From assembly GCA_028277195.1 (NCBI GenBank), contig JANQGS010000023.1, positions 1 through 9,222 of the forward strand: a DNA stretch of 9,222 nucleotides. The letters are read 5' to 3'. This DNA is from Candidatus Gastranaerophilales bacterium. Lineage in GTDB: Bacteria > Cyanobacteriota > Vampirovibrionia > Gastranaerophilales > UBA9971. Below are positions 1 to 5,243 of this stretch, piece after piece. Under the pieces are notes generated by a model. It worked only from the letters and a program-made list of their open reading frames with translations. It did no database searches and was not told the origin of the DNA. The translations under genes were made by a program, and so were the position numbers. Numbering within the stretch: position 1 is the stretch's first letter; each line of letters begins with the position of its first letter.

Positions 1-334
1 CAACTACCGTATTATATTCCTCACAAATTGAATTAACGCCTTTGTAGAATTCCCGAACAAAGGATTCCCCCGTATATTCAGGCATTGAAAGCGAAACCAT
101 GACATATTCCGGAACCCCTCCGGCAGCCGCAATGTCGCTCAGGTTAACCGCAACGGATTTTCTGCCCAGGTAATGGGGTGTTGTTGTCTTTAACCTGAAA
201 TGAACATCCTCTATTAAGGTATCCTGGGTTAAGATAAGGTCCTTTTCCGGGATATAGGCTGTATCGTCATCTATATACCCTGCAGACCCGGGCATTGTTT
301 GTTTAATTATCTCAATAAAAGTTCTTTCTTTCAT
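1..334 (-). CDS. thiL: Thiamine-monophosphate kinase ThiL, N-terminal 111 residues (runs off the left edge)
   Basis: ThiL phosphorylates thiamine monophosphate to thiamine pyrophosphate with ATP, the last step of thiamine cofactor synthesis, in the cytoplasm. Reading leftward from the ATG at 332-334, the frame stays open to the window edge. Three family landmarks are visible. An acidic Mg/nucleotide cluster, YIDDDTAY, lies at residues 20-27, where ThiL usually has GDDAA. QDTLIEDVHF at 37-46 matches the family pattern TDxLVEGVHF. VNLSDIAAAGG at 64-73 matches the very conserved VNLSDLAAMG segment. These belong to the N-terminal PurM/AIR-synthase-like domain; the C-terminal domain is outside the window. 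No Shine-Dalgarno sequence precedes the start, only TTTATATATT. A hairpin terminator lies just upstream, so the gene probably has its own start signal. No other thiamine gene is visible. The assignment is confident although only about a third of the protein is seen. Confidence 0.88.
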   Translation of the reverse strand, partial: MKERTFIEIIKQTMPGSAGYIDDDTAYIPEKDLILTQDTLIEDVHFRLKTTTPHYLGRKSVAVNLSDIAAAGGVPEYVMVSLSMPEYTGESFVREFYKGVNSICEEYNTVV

Positions 335-353
335 AATATATAAACTTTACAAC

Positions 354-385
354 AAAAAACGCTGCCCCGTAAAAGCAGCGTTTTT
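354..385 (-). terminator. Intrinsic terminator after the first pilin gene
   Basis: An 11-bp inverted repeat, with aaaaacgctgc at 355-365 and its complement at 375-385, encloses a 9-nt loop. On the minus strand the GC-rich stem is followed by six T (354-359), the classic intrinsic terminator form. It ends the pilin transcript 19 nt after its stop codon and separates it from thiL. The plus-strand reading also has a five-T tail, so it may work in both directions. Confidence 0.8.
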
Positions 386-403
386 CCCTTTTTAAAACTA
401 CAA

Positions 404-958
404 TTAGTTAATAAGAGCTTCTAATGCAACGTTATCGGAAATTCCGCTGTTGCCGCGGCCAAAGTTAGGCACTGTTTGCATTCCGGTGTTTGCAGGCAAT
501 ACCTGTTCTTTTAAAATTGCAAAGTAATAAATATCAGCGTAATTTGATTCAGTCGCCGCTACTGACGAACCCCTGTTTCCGTTAATATCAACTTCAACAA
601 AGCAGGTAGTGGTTGAAGCGTCATTTGTGCAGTTATTAGAACCATCTCCATTGAATGTGTAAATCATTCCGTCTGAAGTGGTTAGTGAATTTGTATCATT
701 GGTTATTACGCTAAGGTAATTATCAAAAAGATCTCTCAGGTCGGTGGAAGCATTTTGGCTCCCTGCATCTATACCGTCCTGGGCTATTGACATTGTAAGC
801 GCCTGGTTTAATGTTGAGACGGCTTTTTTAACTGATGTTTTTGCCTGCTTTTCATTTGAACCCTGCATAAGAGCGGGTATTGTCAATGCCGCCACTACTC
901 CGATAACTGCCAGGGTAACCAGTACCTCTGCAAGTGTGAACCCTTTTCTGTTTCTCAT
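404..958 (-). CDS. Type IV pilin-like / pseudopilin protein with class III prepilin signal
   Basis: This 184-residue protein begins MRNRKG|FTLAEVLVTL, a class III prepilin leader with a prepilin-peptidase site after Gly6 and the conserved Glu at mature position 5. A hydrophobic helix runs to about residue 30 and ends in IPAL. It is therefore expected in the inner membrane and assembled into a type IV pilus or type II secretion pseudopilus. The periplasmic part is rich in Asn, Ser and Thr. It has two cysteines (110 and 119) that could form a disulfide, a TSDGM stretch at 94-98, and a DINGNRG loop at 124-130. Both motifs have counterparts in the second pilin of this window. The start is supported by a purine-rich ribosome binding site, GGAAAGGG, about 9 nt upstream. 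The gene stands between a candidate promoter at 1019-1047 and the terminator at 354-385, so it is probably monocistronic. Whether it is a major or minor subunit cannot be told. Confidence 0.85.
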   Translation of the reverse strand: MRNRKGFTLAEVLVTLAVIGVVAALTIPALMQGSNEKQAKTSVKKAVSTLNQALTMSIAQDGIDAGSQNASTDLRDLFDNYLSVITNDTNSLTTSDGMIYTFNGDGSNNCTNDASTTTCFVEVDINGNRGSSVAATESNYADIYYFAILKEQVLPANTGMQTVPNFGRGNSGISDNVALEALIN

Positions 959-1018
959 AAAAACTTTCCCTTTCCTTTTTAATTCTATTACCTTACTGAT
1001 TAATTTTTATATATACTC

Positions 1019-1047
1019 ATAATAAAATAAAATGCCTGATTGCACAA
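1019..1047 (-). promoter_or_regulatory. Candidate sigma70-type promoter for the first pilin gene
   Basis: Reading the minus strand, TTGTGC (1042-1047, 3 of 6 to the -35 consensus) is followed after exactly 17 nt by TATTAT (1019-1024, 5 of 6 to the -10 consensus). The predicted start near 1012 gives a leader of roughly 53 nt before the pilin ATG. The -35 is poor, and the region is AT-rich enough to give chance matches. Confidence 0.35.
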
Positions 1048-1077
1048 TACTTTTTTTGTTGAGCATGTAATAAAATA

Positions 1078-2151
1078 TTAAATTCCCCTTTTCTTGCCTT
1101 TGCCTGTCCTGTAAACATATGCCAGCACCTCTGCTACCGCCACGTATAAATCAGCTGGGATCATGCCGTCCAGCGGCACAATTTTATATATAGTCCGTGC
1201 AAGGGGAGGGTTTTCCACGACGGGTACTTTGTTTGCTTCGGCTATTTCCTTTATTTTAAAGGCAATATAATCAACTCCTTTTGCAACCACCTGCGGAGCC
1301 GGGGCTTTATCTGTATTATACCTAAGGGCAATCGCGTAGTGCGTGGGGTTTGTTACAACAATATCGGCTGAGGGCACGGCTCCCATCATTTTTTGCGTGG
1401 CAAATTTCATCTGCGCGCTTCTGAGCCTTGCTTTTACTTTAGGGTCTCCCTCTACGTTTTTGCGCTCGTCTTTTACTTCCTGCTTGGTCATTTTTATTGA
1501 TTTTTCATACTCATAATCCTGGTATTTCTTGTCAATTATTCCCAGGATAAATAAAATTATGCATATTTTTACGGTTAGTTCTATAAAAACATCCGAAATA
1601 GTGTTTAAGCCCTGCATTATTTCCCCGCCAATCAGTGAAATCATTGCCGGTTCGTGTTTTTTTATTACCGAATACCCTACCCCGGTTATTATTACAATTT
1701 TTATAAATGATTTTCCCAATTCCACCAGGCTTTTCAGGTTGAAGAATTTTTTAAAGCCCCCGAGTATCTTGCCGGGGCTTAATTTGGACAAATCGGGCTT
1801 TATTGCCTTAAAGCTGAGAAGAGGCCCTACCTGGGCATAATTTACAACAAGCCCGGCCAGGACCATTATGGCCATTACGGGGAGCAGAATTAACATTATT
1901 TCCGAAAGGTAGTGGGAGAAAAAGCCCAGGATGGATTCTTTTGTTATCAGGGCGGGGTTTAAGTTTGCGAATGTATTTTTTGTTATTAATTTAAATTTAT
2001 TAAAGATAAACGAGCCGTATATAATAAGAATGGCAATACTTAAAGACAGGGTCACCGCAGCGTTTAAGTCCTGGCTCTTGGAGACCTGTCCTTCATTTCT
2101 TGATTTTTGTCGACGCCTGGACGTCGCCTTTTCTGTTCTTTCGTCAGCCAT
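1078..2151 (-). CDS. flhB: Flagellar export-gate protein FlhB
   Basis: FlhB is the membrane switch of the flagellar type III export apparatus. It cleaves itself to change export from rod/hook to filament substrates. The 357 residues match the usual family length. The N-terminus carries the conserved start ADERTEKAT...RRR (2-14) and GQVSKSQDL (21-29). About four membrane segments lie near 31-50, 82-106, 145-163 and 185-205. The linker has MTKQEVKDE (221-229) and EGDPKVKAR (234-242), followed by the autocleavage motif NPTH at 268-271 and the cytoplasmic domain. An injectisome SctU homologue is the alternative, but the length and linker favour FlhB. No other flagellar gene is in the window. The start is chosen on the family N-terminus; GGAAGG lies only 2 nt before the ATG, an unusually tight spacing. 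A perfect TATAAT at 2175-2180 suggests its own promoter. Confidence 0.93.
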   Translation of the reverse strand: MADERTEKATSRRRQKSRNEGQVSKSQDLNAAVTLSLSIAILIIYGSFIFNKFKLITKNTFANLNPALITKESILGFFSHYLSEIMLILLPVMAIMVLAGLVVNYAQVGPLLSFKAIKPDLSKLSPGKILGGFKKFFNLKSLVELGKSFIKIVIITGVGYSVIKKHEPAMISLIGGEIMQGLNTISDVFIELTVKICIILFILGIIDKKYQDYEYEKSIKMTKQEVKDERKNVEGDPKVKARLRSAQMKFATQKMMGAVPSADIVVTNPTHYAIALRYNTDKAPAPQVVAKGVDYIAFKIKEIAEANKVPVVENPPLARTIYKIVPLDGMIPADLYVAVAEVLAYVYRTGKGKKRGI

Positions 2152-2174
2152 AACCTTCCACGGTTTATAAACAA

Positions 2175-2180
2175 ATTATA
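2175..2180 (-). promoter_or_regulatory. Candidate -10 box for flhB
   Basis: A perfect TATAAT on the minus strand lies 23 nt before the flhB ATG, which would give a leader of about 17 nt. No good -35 hexamer is seen at 16-18 nt upstream; the best is a T-rich TTCTTA. The 10-bp palindrome gtttataaac (2163-2172) lies between the box and the ribosome binding site, around the predicted transcription start. Confidence 0.35.
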
Positions 2181-2227
2181 TTCTTTATTTTATTTTTAAG
2201 AAAGATTTATTTAGGGGAAACTTATTC

Positions 2228-2257
2228 AAAAAAATAAATGCGACACTACTGCCGCAT
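2228..2257 (-). terminator. Intrinsic terminator between prmC and flhB
   Basis: On the minus strand a 7-bp stem, ATGCGGC pairing with GTCGCAT and including one G-T wobble, encloses a 6-nt loop (2245-2250). It is followed directly by TTATTTTTTT. It would end the candidate small RNA and any read-through from the prmC operon, whose stop codon is about 130 nt upstream. The plus-strand reading has no T run, so it works one way. Confidence 0.7.
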
Positions 2258-2288
2258 CAGTCAAGAAAGGAATGGTTAGACTATTAAC
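2228..2288 (-). ncRNA. Candidate small RNA, about 60 nt, between prmC and flhB
   Basis: A well-formed promoter (2296-2324) and an intrinsic terminator (2228-2257) face the same way, with nothing coding between them on that strand. The predicted transcript starts near 2288 and ends near 2228. It would have a weak 4-bp 5' hairpin (GTTA/TAAC), then an unpaired C/T-rich stretch including ATTCCTTTC, and then the terminator stem: the usual shape of a base-pairing bacterial small RNA. The C/T-rich stretch is complementary over 8 nt (GAAAGGAA) to the ribosome binding site of the second pilin gene, but any pyrimidine-rich RNA can match purine-rich sites. It could instead be a terminated leader regulating flhB. 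No known RNA family is recognised. Confidence 0.4.
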
Positions 2289-2295
2289 AGGAAAA

Positions 2296-2324
2296 ATTAT
2301 CACATATTTATTAATATCTGGCAA
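2296..2324 (-). promoter_or_regulatory. Strong sigma70-type promoter for the candidate small RNA
   Basis: On the minus strand, TTGCCA (2319-2324, 5 of 6) is followed by a 17-nt spacer (2302-2318) and GATAAT (2296-2301, 5 of 6). A TG dinucleotide one base before the -10 adds an extended -10 element. This is the best promoter match I found in the window. Because a terminator follows about 40-60 nt later, its product is a short RNA rather than the flhB message, unless termination is conditional. Confidence 0.55.
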
Positions 2325-2385
2325 AACTTATTTTTTTTGTTTATATTTCTTAATGTATCTTTTGAAAAGGTAACTACTCAGCCCC

Positions 2386-3258
2386 CTAAAAATTCTTAAA
2401 AAACCCGGTAACAACCCTCTCAATCCCTGACATGTCCTTAATAATTTCAATATGCTCAAACCCGTTTAACTCGAAAATTTTCCTGAGTGCCCCGGCCTGG
2501 GCAAAACCGACCTCTACCGCCAGCATCCCCTTAGGGTTTAACCTTGATGCTGCCTGTTGTGCCAGTTCTTTATAAAAGGAAATGCCCTCTTTGTCCCCAA
2601 CAAAAAGCGCAAGCGGTGGTTCATGCCCGAGGACTTCTGCCTGGAGGCTTTCTTTTTCCCCGGACGGTATATAGGGAGGGTTTGAAACTATGATGTCGAA
2701 TTTTTCGGTTTTATCTATGTTTTTAAATATATCAGAACGTATAAAATTTATTTTTTCTGCTACGCCCAGCTTTTCAGCATTAATTTTTGCTATTTTTAAT
2801 GCGTTTTGGGAAATATCAGAGGCGGTAATTTCGCTTTGGGGAAGTTTTTTGGCGAGCATTATTGCAATACACCCCGAACCTGTGCCTATATCAATGATTT
2901 TTGAGTCTTTGCGCGCTCTTTTTATAACTTCCTCAACAAGTATTTCGGTTTCCGGGCGGGGAATTAGAACGTTTTTATCAACATAAAACGCTTCTGACAT
3001 AAAATAGGCCGTGTTTATAAGGTATTGCACGGGAATTTTTTTCCTGAGCCTTTTTTTTATAAACATATTGAACTTTTTAACCTTATTTTCAGGAACTTCA
3101 ATATCAGGATTTAACAAAAGGTCTTTATTTTTTAAACCAAATACGTGTTCAATTAACAGCAAAGTTTCTACCCTGGCCTCATTCAGGCAGATATTGCTAC
3201 CGGTTAGCTCCTGTATTGCTGCTTTTTTTATATCTTTTAGCCTTGAAGAAAAAGCCAT
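2386..3258 (-). CDS. prmC: Peptide chain release factor N5-glutamine methyltransferase PrmC (HemK)
   Basis: PrmC methylates the glutamine of the GGQ motif in release factors RF1 and RF2 using S-adenosylmethionine, raising termination efficiency in the cytoplasm. At 290 residues it has the normal length. It has an N-terminal helical domain with PVQYL at 76-80, then VLIPRPETE at 97-105, which is characteristic of this family. SAM-binding motif I is IIDIGTGSGCIAI (121-133), with acidic motif II around ASDIS (146-150). The catalytic NPPY lies at 193-196 within the typical VSNPPYIP. The stop is TAG, the only one among the complete genes here. The ATG lies just 4 nt after the stop of the upstream pilin gene. 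Its ribosome binding site AAGG overlaps that stop codon, so translation of the two is probably coupled. prmC is the last gene of the minus-strand run. Confidence 0.95.
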   Translation of the reverse strand: MAFSSRLKDIKKAAIQELTGSNICLNEARVETLLLIEHVFGLKNKDLLLNPDIEVPENKVKKFNMFIKKRLRKKIPVQYLINTAYFMSEAFYVDKNVLIPRPETEILVEEVIKRARKDSKIIDIGTGSGCIAIMLAKKLPQSEITASDISQNALKIAKINAEKLGVAEKINFIRSDIFKNIDKTEKFDIIVSNPPYIPSGEKESLQAEVLGHEPPLALFVGDKEGISFYKELAQQAASRLNPKGMLAVEVGFAQAGALRKIFELNGFEHIEIIKDMSGIERVVTGFFKNF

Positions 3259-3262
3259 GACC

Positions 3263-3811
3263 TTATTGTGTCAGGTATTCAGCTTCCTTTGTGCCGCTCT
3301 GTACAGAAACCTTACCTGTTTTAAAGATGAACACATGAAGGATATCCCTGGACTCATCATCCGCATTCTCGCTATTTAGTCCCTTGCCCGCACCGTCAAT
3401 ATCAATGCTTATTTTTATACATTCCCCGCTTGCGCTGTCAGGGCAGGTATCTGTTCCAAAGTCATTGTCCATATTATACCAGCGCATTCCATTTGAGGTT
3501 ACGGCGTTTGGACTGCCTGGAATAGTTGAGGTAAAAGTATTTGCACAGTTTACTGTCCCGATTGTATTAACTTTGCCGAAAAAATTAGAGCAGAAAGTAT
3601 TATTTATGAATTCCCCGCTGGGATATATGGTAATATCATTTATTAATTCATTTATAACTGTTTCAACGTTATTATAGGCTGATTTGTACAATGCCTTGAG
3701 CGCTTTGGTGTTTGTAGTTTTTAGGGCCGGTATTGTCATGGCAGCCACTACACCTACAATGATGAGGGTTACAAGCATTTCTCCTACACTAAATCCTTTT
3801 TTCATTTTCAT
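3263..3811 (-). CDS. Type IV pilin-like / minor pseudopilin protein with four cysteines
   Basis: The 182-residue product begins MKMKKG|FSVGEMLVTL, a class III prepilin leader cut after Gly6 with Glu at mature position 5, and a hydrophobic helix ending IPAL at about residue 30. It should be an inner-membrane-anchored subunit of a type IV pilus or pseudopilus. Four cysteines (74, 89, 123, 131) allow two disulfides. A TSNGM stretch (105-109) and a DIDGAGKG loop (137-144), a possible metal-binding turn, align with TSDGM and DINGNRG of the other pilin in this window, so the two are paralogues. The ribosome binding site AAAGGA lies just upstream of the ATG. The gene sits between the TPR-NHL gene (26-nt gap) and prmC (4-nt gap) in one apparent operon. 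The exact role and any partner pilins are unknown. Confidence 0.83.
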   Translation of the reverse strand: MKMKKGFSVGEMLVTLIIVGVVAAMTIPALKTTNTKALKALYKSAYNNVETVINELINDITIYPSGEFINNTFCSNFFGKVNTIGTVNCANTFTSTIPGSPNAVTSNGMRWYNMDNDFGTDTCPDSASGECIKISIDIDGAGKGLNSENADDESRDILHVFIFKTGKVSVQSGTKEAEYLTQ

Positions 3812-3837
3812 ATTTCCTTTCCACTCTTGTTATTCGC

Positions 3838-4680
3838 TTATTCAAGTTCCAGTTTGTGCTGTGAAACAGAATTGCTGCCCTGTTCACTGACGTAGAGCAC
3901 CCCTGTGTTATCAATCATTAAAAAATAGGGTTTTTTTACGATAAACGGCAATACCTGCGGAGTTCTGTCAGTTTGTGGTATTAAAACAATCTGGTTAGAT
4001 TCATAATTTGCTATGTATATATTGTCATTTTTATCTATAGCCAGCCCCAGCGGCCCTTTTATTGCGCCGTTTTGTGCTATTGTTTTTCTCTCGCCATTGT
4101 AATCTATACAAACAATTGAGTTATCACTGTAATTTGCCACATACAGGTTGCCTTTGCTGTCGCGGGCAACGCCTGTCGGGCCTTCAAACCCTGAATAGGT
4201 CTCGTATTTCCTTACCTCTTTAATTTCCTGTATTTCCTCCGGTTCGTCAATTTCCTCTTTTTCCTCCGGTTTAATGAGTTTTGTTATCAGCCCGAAATTA
4301 GGGTCATCCTCCGGTATCAGCTTTACATACTCCAGGGCTACGTCCTTTTCGCCGTTATTATGGTAGATAGTCGCGATTTTATAGATAACTTCATAGTCCT
4401 CAGGGTTATAATCCAGTATTTTCTGGTAGGATTCAAGGGCTTTAGCCTGATTTCCCAGGTACTGGTATAAGATTCCGAGGTTATAATAAGCATCGGTGAA
4501 TGAAGGTTCAATTTTCAGGGCATTTTCAAAGGATTTCACTGCTTCTTCATAGTTTTCCCTGTTTGTCAGGTCAATTCCGTAGTTATATGCCTTAATCGCT
4601 TTTGGGTCATACTCCGCAAAACAGGCCGCATTAAGCGCGAATATGGCCATAAGCCCGATAAGCAAATTTTTAATTTTCAT
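3838..4680 (-). CDS. Secreted TPR and NHL-repeat protein
   Basis: The protein has 280 residues. Residues 1-22 form a signal peptide (KIK, a hydrophobic core, then CFA before EYD), so it is probably exported. Three TPR units follow at about 29-60, 62-94 and 96-127, with classic features such as YYNLGILYQYLGNQAKALE (65-83). An acidic Glu-rich linker covers 138-155. The C-terminal part has three NHL-type beta repeats at about 167-193, 208-234 and 249-275, with the recurring pattern GPxGxAxDxxxNxYxANYxxNxI. Both repeat types bind proteins or other ligands, and no catalytic residues are seen. Three NHL repeats are fewer than a full six-blade propeller, so it may oligomerise or form a partial propeller. 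It overlaps the upstream DUF721 gene by 11 nt, with GGAAGGA about 7 nt before its ATG, and precedes a pilin gene. A role in envelope or pilus assembly is inference only. Confidence 0.85.
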   Translation of the reverse strand: MKIKNLLIGLMAIFALNAACFAEYDPKAIKAYNYGIDLTNRENYEEAVKSFENALKIEPSFTDAYYNLGILYQYLGNQAKALESYQKILDYNPEDYEVIYKIATIYHNNGEKDVALEYVKLIPEDDPNFGLITKLIKPEEKEEIDEPEEIQEIKEVRKYETYSGFEGPTGVARDSKGNLYVANYSDNSIVCIDYNGERKTIAQNGAIKGPLGLAIDKNDNIYIANYESNQIVLIPQTDRTPQVLPFIVKKPYFLMIDNTGVLYVSEQGSNSVSQHKLELE

Positions 4681-5020
4681 TTTCGTCCTTCCAAAACTTT
4701 GTTGAGAATTGAATGTCCTTTATTTTGAGCCGGTGTCCTGCGAGTGTTTTATGAATTTTTCTCATTATATCATTTTTATAAAAAATAAGTTCCTGGGAAA
4801 CACACGATGAGGAAACTGCAACTATTATTATATCAAATCCGTTGTTTTCGTGAACAGAAAAAATTTTTGAAGTTTTTTCAAATCGCGGCCCGACTATATT
4901 CGGCCACATTTTAACCAGGGAAGTGATTTTTAAGCCTTTTTCAATGTTAAGGGTGTTGCCCAGGTCGTTTACAATTGAGCCCAGGGAGCTAAAATCCGAA
5001 GTTTTTTTATTCTCTTTCAT
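4670..5020 (-). CDS. DUF721 family protein (DciA-like)
   Basis: This small cytoplasmic protein has 116 residues and the DUF721 pattern. WPNIVGP at 39-45 corresponds to the family's WxxIVG. It is followed by a beta-rich part with IIIVAVSSSCVSQEL (64-78), matching the conserved V-x-S-x-x-W-x-x-E-L region with Cys in place of the usual Trp, and ends with IKDIQF (100-105). Some DUF721 members (DciA) load the replicative helicase DnaB in bacteria lacking DnaC or DnaI. Whether this one does so is inference. The ATG has no close Shine-Dalgarno sequence (AAGG is 12 nt away). It lies 4 nt after the stop of a candidate 53-residue ORF, so it may be translated by re-initiation. Alternatively, the TATTAT 6 nt before the ATG could give a leaderless message. 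It overlaps the next gene by 11 nt. Confidence 0.75.
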   Translation of the reverse strand: MKENKKTSDFSSLGSIVNDLGNTLNIEKGLKITSLVKMWPNIVGPRFEKTSKIFSVHENNGFDIIIVAVSSSCVSQELIFYKNDIMRKIHKTLAGHRLKIKDIQFSTKFWKDENEN

Positions 5021-5024
5021 TTAT

Positions 5025-5186
5025 TTATAATACCTTAAAATTTTTAAGAAGCCGCCTGGTTAATTTTAATAAAGGCATAAAGCCCGCCCTGGCGCGCAAA
5101 CCCTTGAAAAATGCCGTCAATATTTTTACAAACCGAAAGTGTAAGAAATATGCAAGGCGACAGAAAATAACTGCTTTGCAACTCAT
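5025..5186 (-). CDS. Candidate small basic protein, 53 residues, heading the DUF721 operon
   Basis: An ATG at 5184-5186 opens a frame of 53 codons ending in TAA at 5025-5027, 4 nt before the DUF721 start. GAGAGG (5195-5200) lies 8 nt upstream, one of the best-placed ribosome binding sites in the window. The product starts MSCKAVIFCRLAYFL. It is hydrophobic and strongly basic, with 14 Lys/Arg, no acidic residue and two cysteines in the first ten positions. I recognise no family. A promoter at 5232-5260 would give it a leader of about 39 nt. Against it, an open frame of this length can arise by chance, and the composition is only loosely protein-like. A leader peptide controlling DUF721 translation, or a small membrane or nucleic-acid-binding protein, are both possible. 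Confidence 0.4.
   Translation of the reverse strand: MSCKAVIFCRLAYFLHFRFVKILTAFFKGLRARAGFMPLLKLTRRLLKNFKVL
5034..5048. repeat. 15-bp perfect palindrome before DUF721
   Basis: cttaaaatttttaag reads as 7-bp arms around a central T. It lies inside the end of the candidate 53-residue ORF, about 14 nt before the DUF721 ATG and next to a TATTAT at 5027-5032. It might be a protein-binding site or a weak RNA hairpin masking the DUF721 start. It is almost all A/T, so chance is possible. Confidence 0.3.
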
Positions 5187-5194
5187 TTTCGCAA

Positions 5195-5200
5195 CCTCTC
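5195..5200 (-). promoter_or_regulatory. Ribosome binding site GAGAGG of the candidate 53-residue ORF
   Basis: GAGAGG on the minus strand stands 8 nt before the ATG at 5186, ideal spacing. DUF721 itself lacks a close site, so this is the only good ribosome entry point at the head of the minus-strand run. Confidence 0.45.
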
Positions 5201-5228
5201 AAACACCTTTTTTTTATTTCTTGTTTAT

Positions 5229-5243
5229 TTGATAATAAAATTT
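5229..5243 (+). promoter_or_regulatory. Candidate -10 box for glmU (leaderless-type)
   Basis: GATAAT (5231-5236, 5 of 6 to consensus) ends 7 nt before the glmU ATG at 5244, so transcription would begin at or next to the start codon. No Shine-Dalgarno sequence precedes that ATG, which agrees with a leaderless message. The -35 region is only a T run, so support is moderate. The hexamer overlaps the -10 of the divergent promoter. Confidence 0.35.

Noticed and set aside
744..1022. Plus-strand open frame of about 92 codons across the first pilin gene
   Set aside because: Antisense shadow of a clear prepilin gene, without ribosome binding site or recognisable motifs. The same applies to other opposite-strand frames over flhB, prmC, pilin 2, glmU, prs and the glycosyltransferase.
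1068..1080. Inverted repeat taata-aaa-tatta at the flhB stop as a terminator
   Set aside because: Five A/T pairs with a 3-nt loop and no T run; too weak to count.
2111..2126. Inverted repeat cgacg/cgtcg inside the start of flhB
   Set aside because: Only 5 bp, and it falls in codons for the conserved Arg-rich N-terminus, so it is probably incidental.
2359..2370. Palindrome cttttgaaaag after prmC as a terminator
   Set aside because: No T tract follows it in the direction of prmC transcription, and the stem is A/T-rich with almost no loop.
4618..4680. Lipoprotein signal in the TPR-NHL protein (Cys20 after LNAA)
   Set aside because: Asn at the -3 position does not fit the lipobox, and a signal-peptidase I site after CFA fits better.
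5229..5243. In-frame TTG start extending glmU by five residues
   Set aside because: No ribosome binding site, it lies inside the -10 region, and family members begin close to the ATG at 5244.
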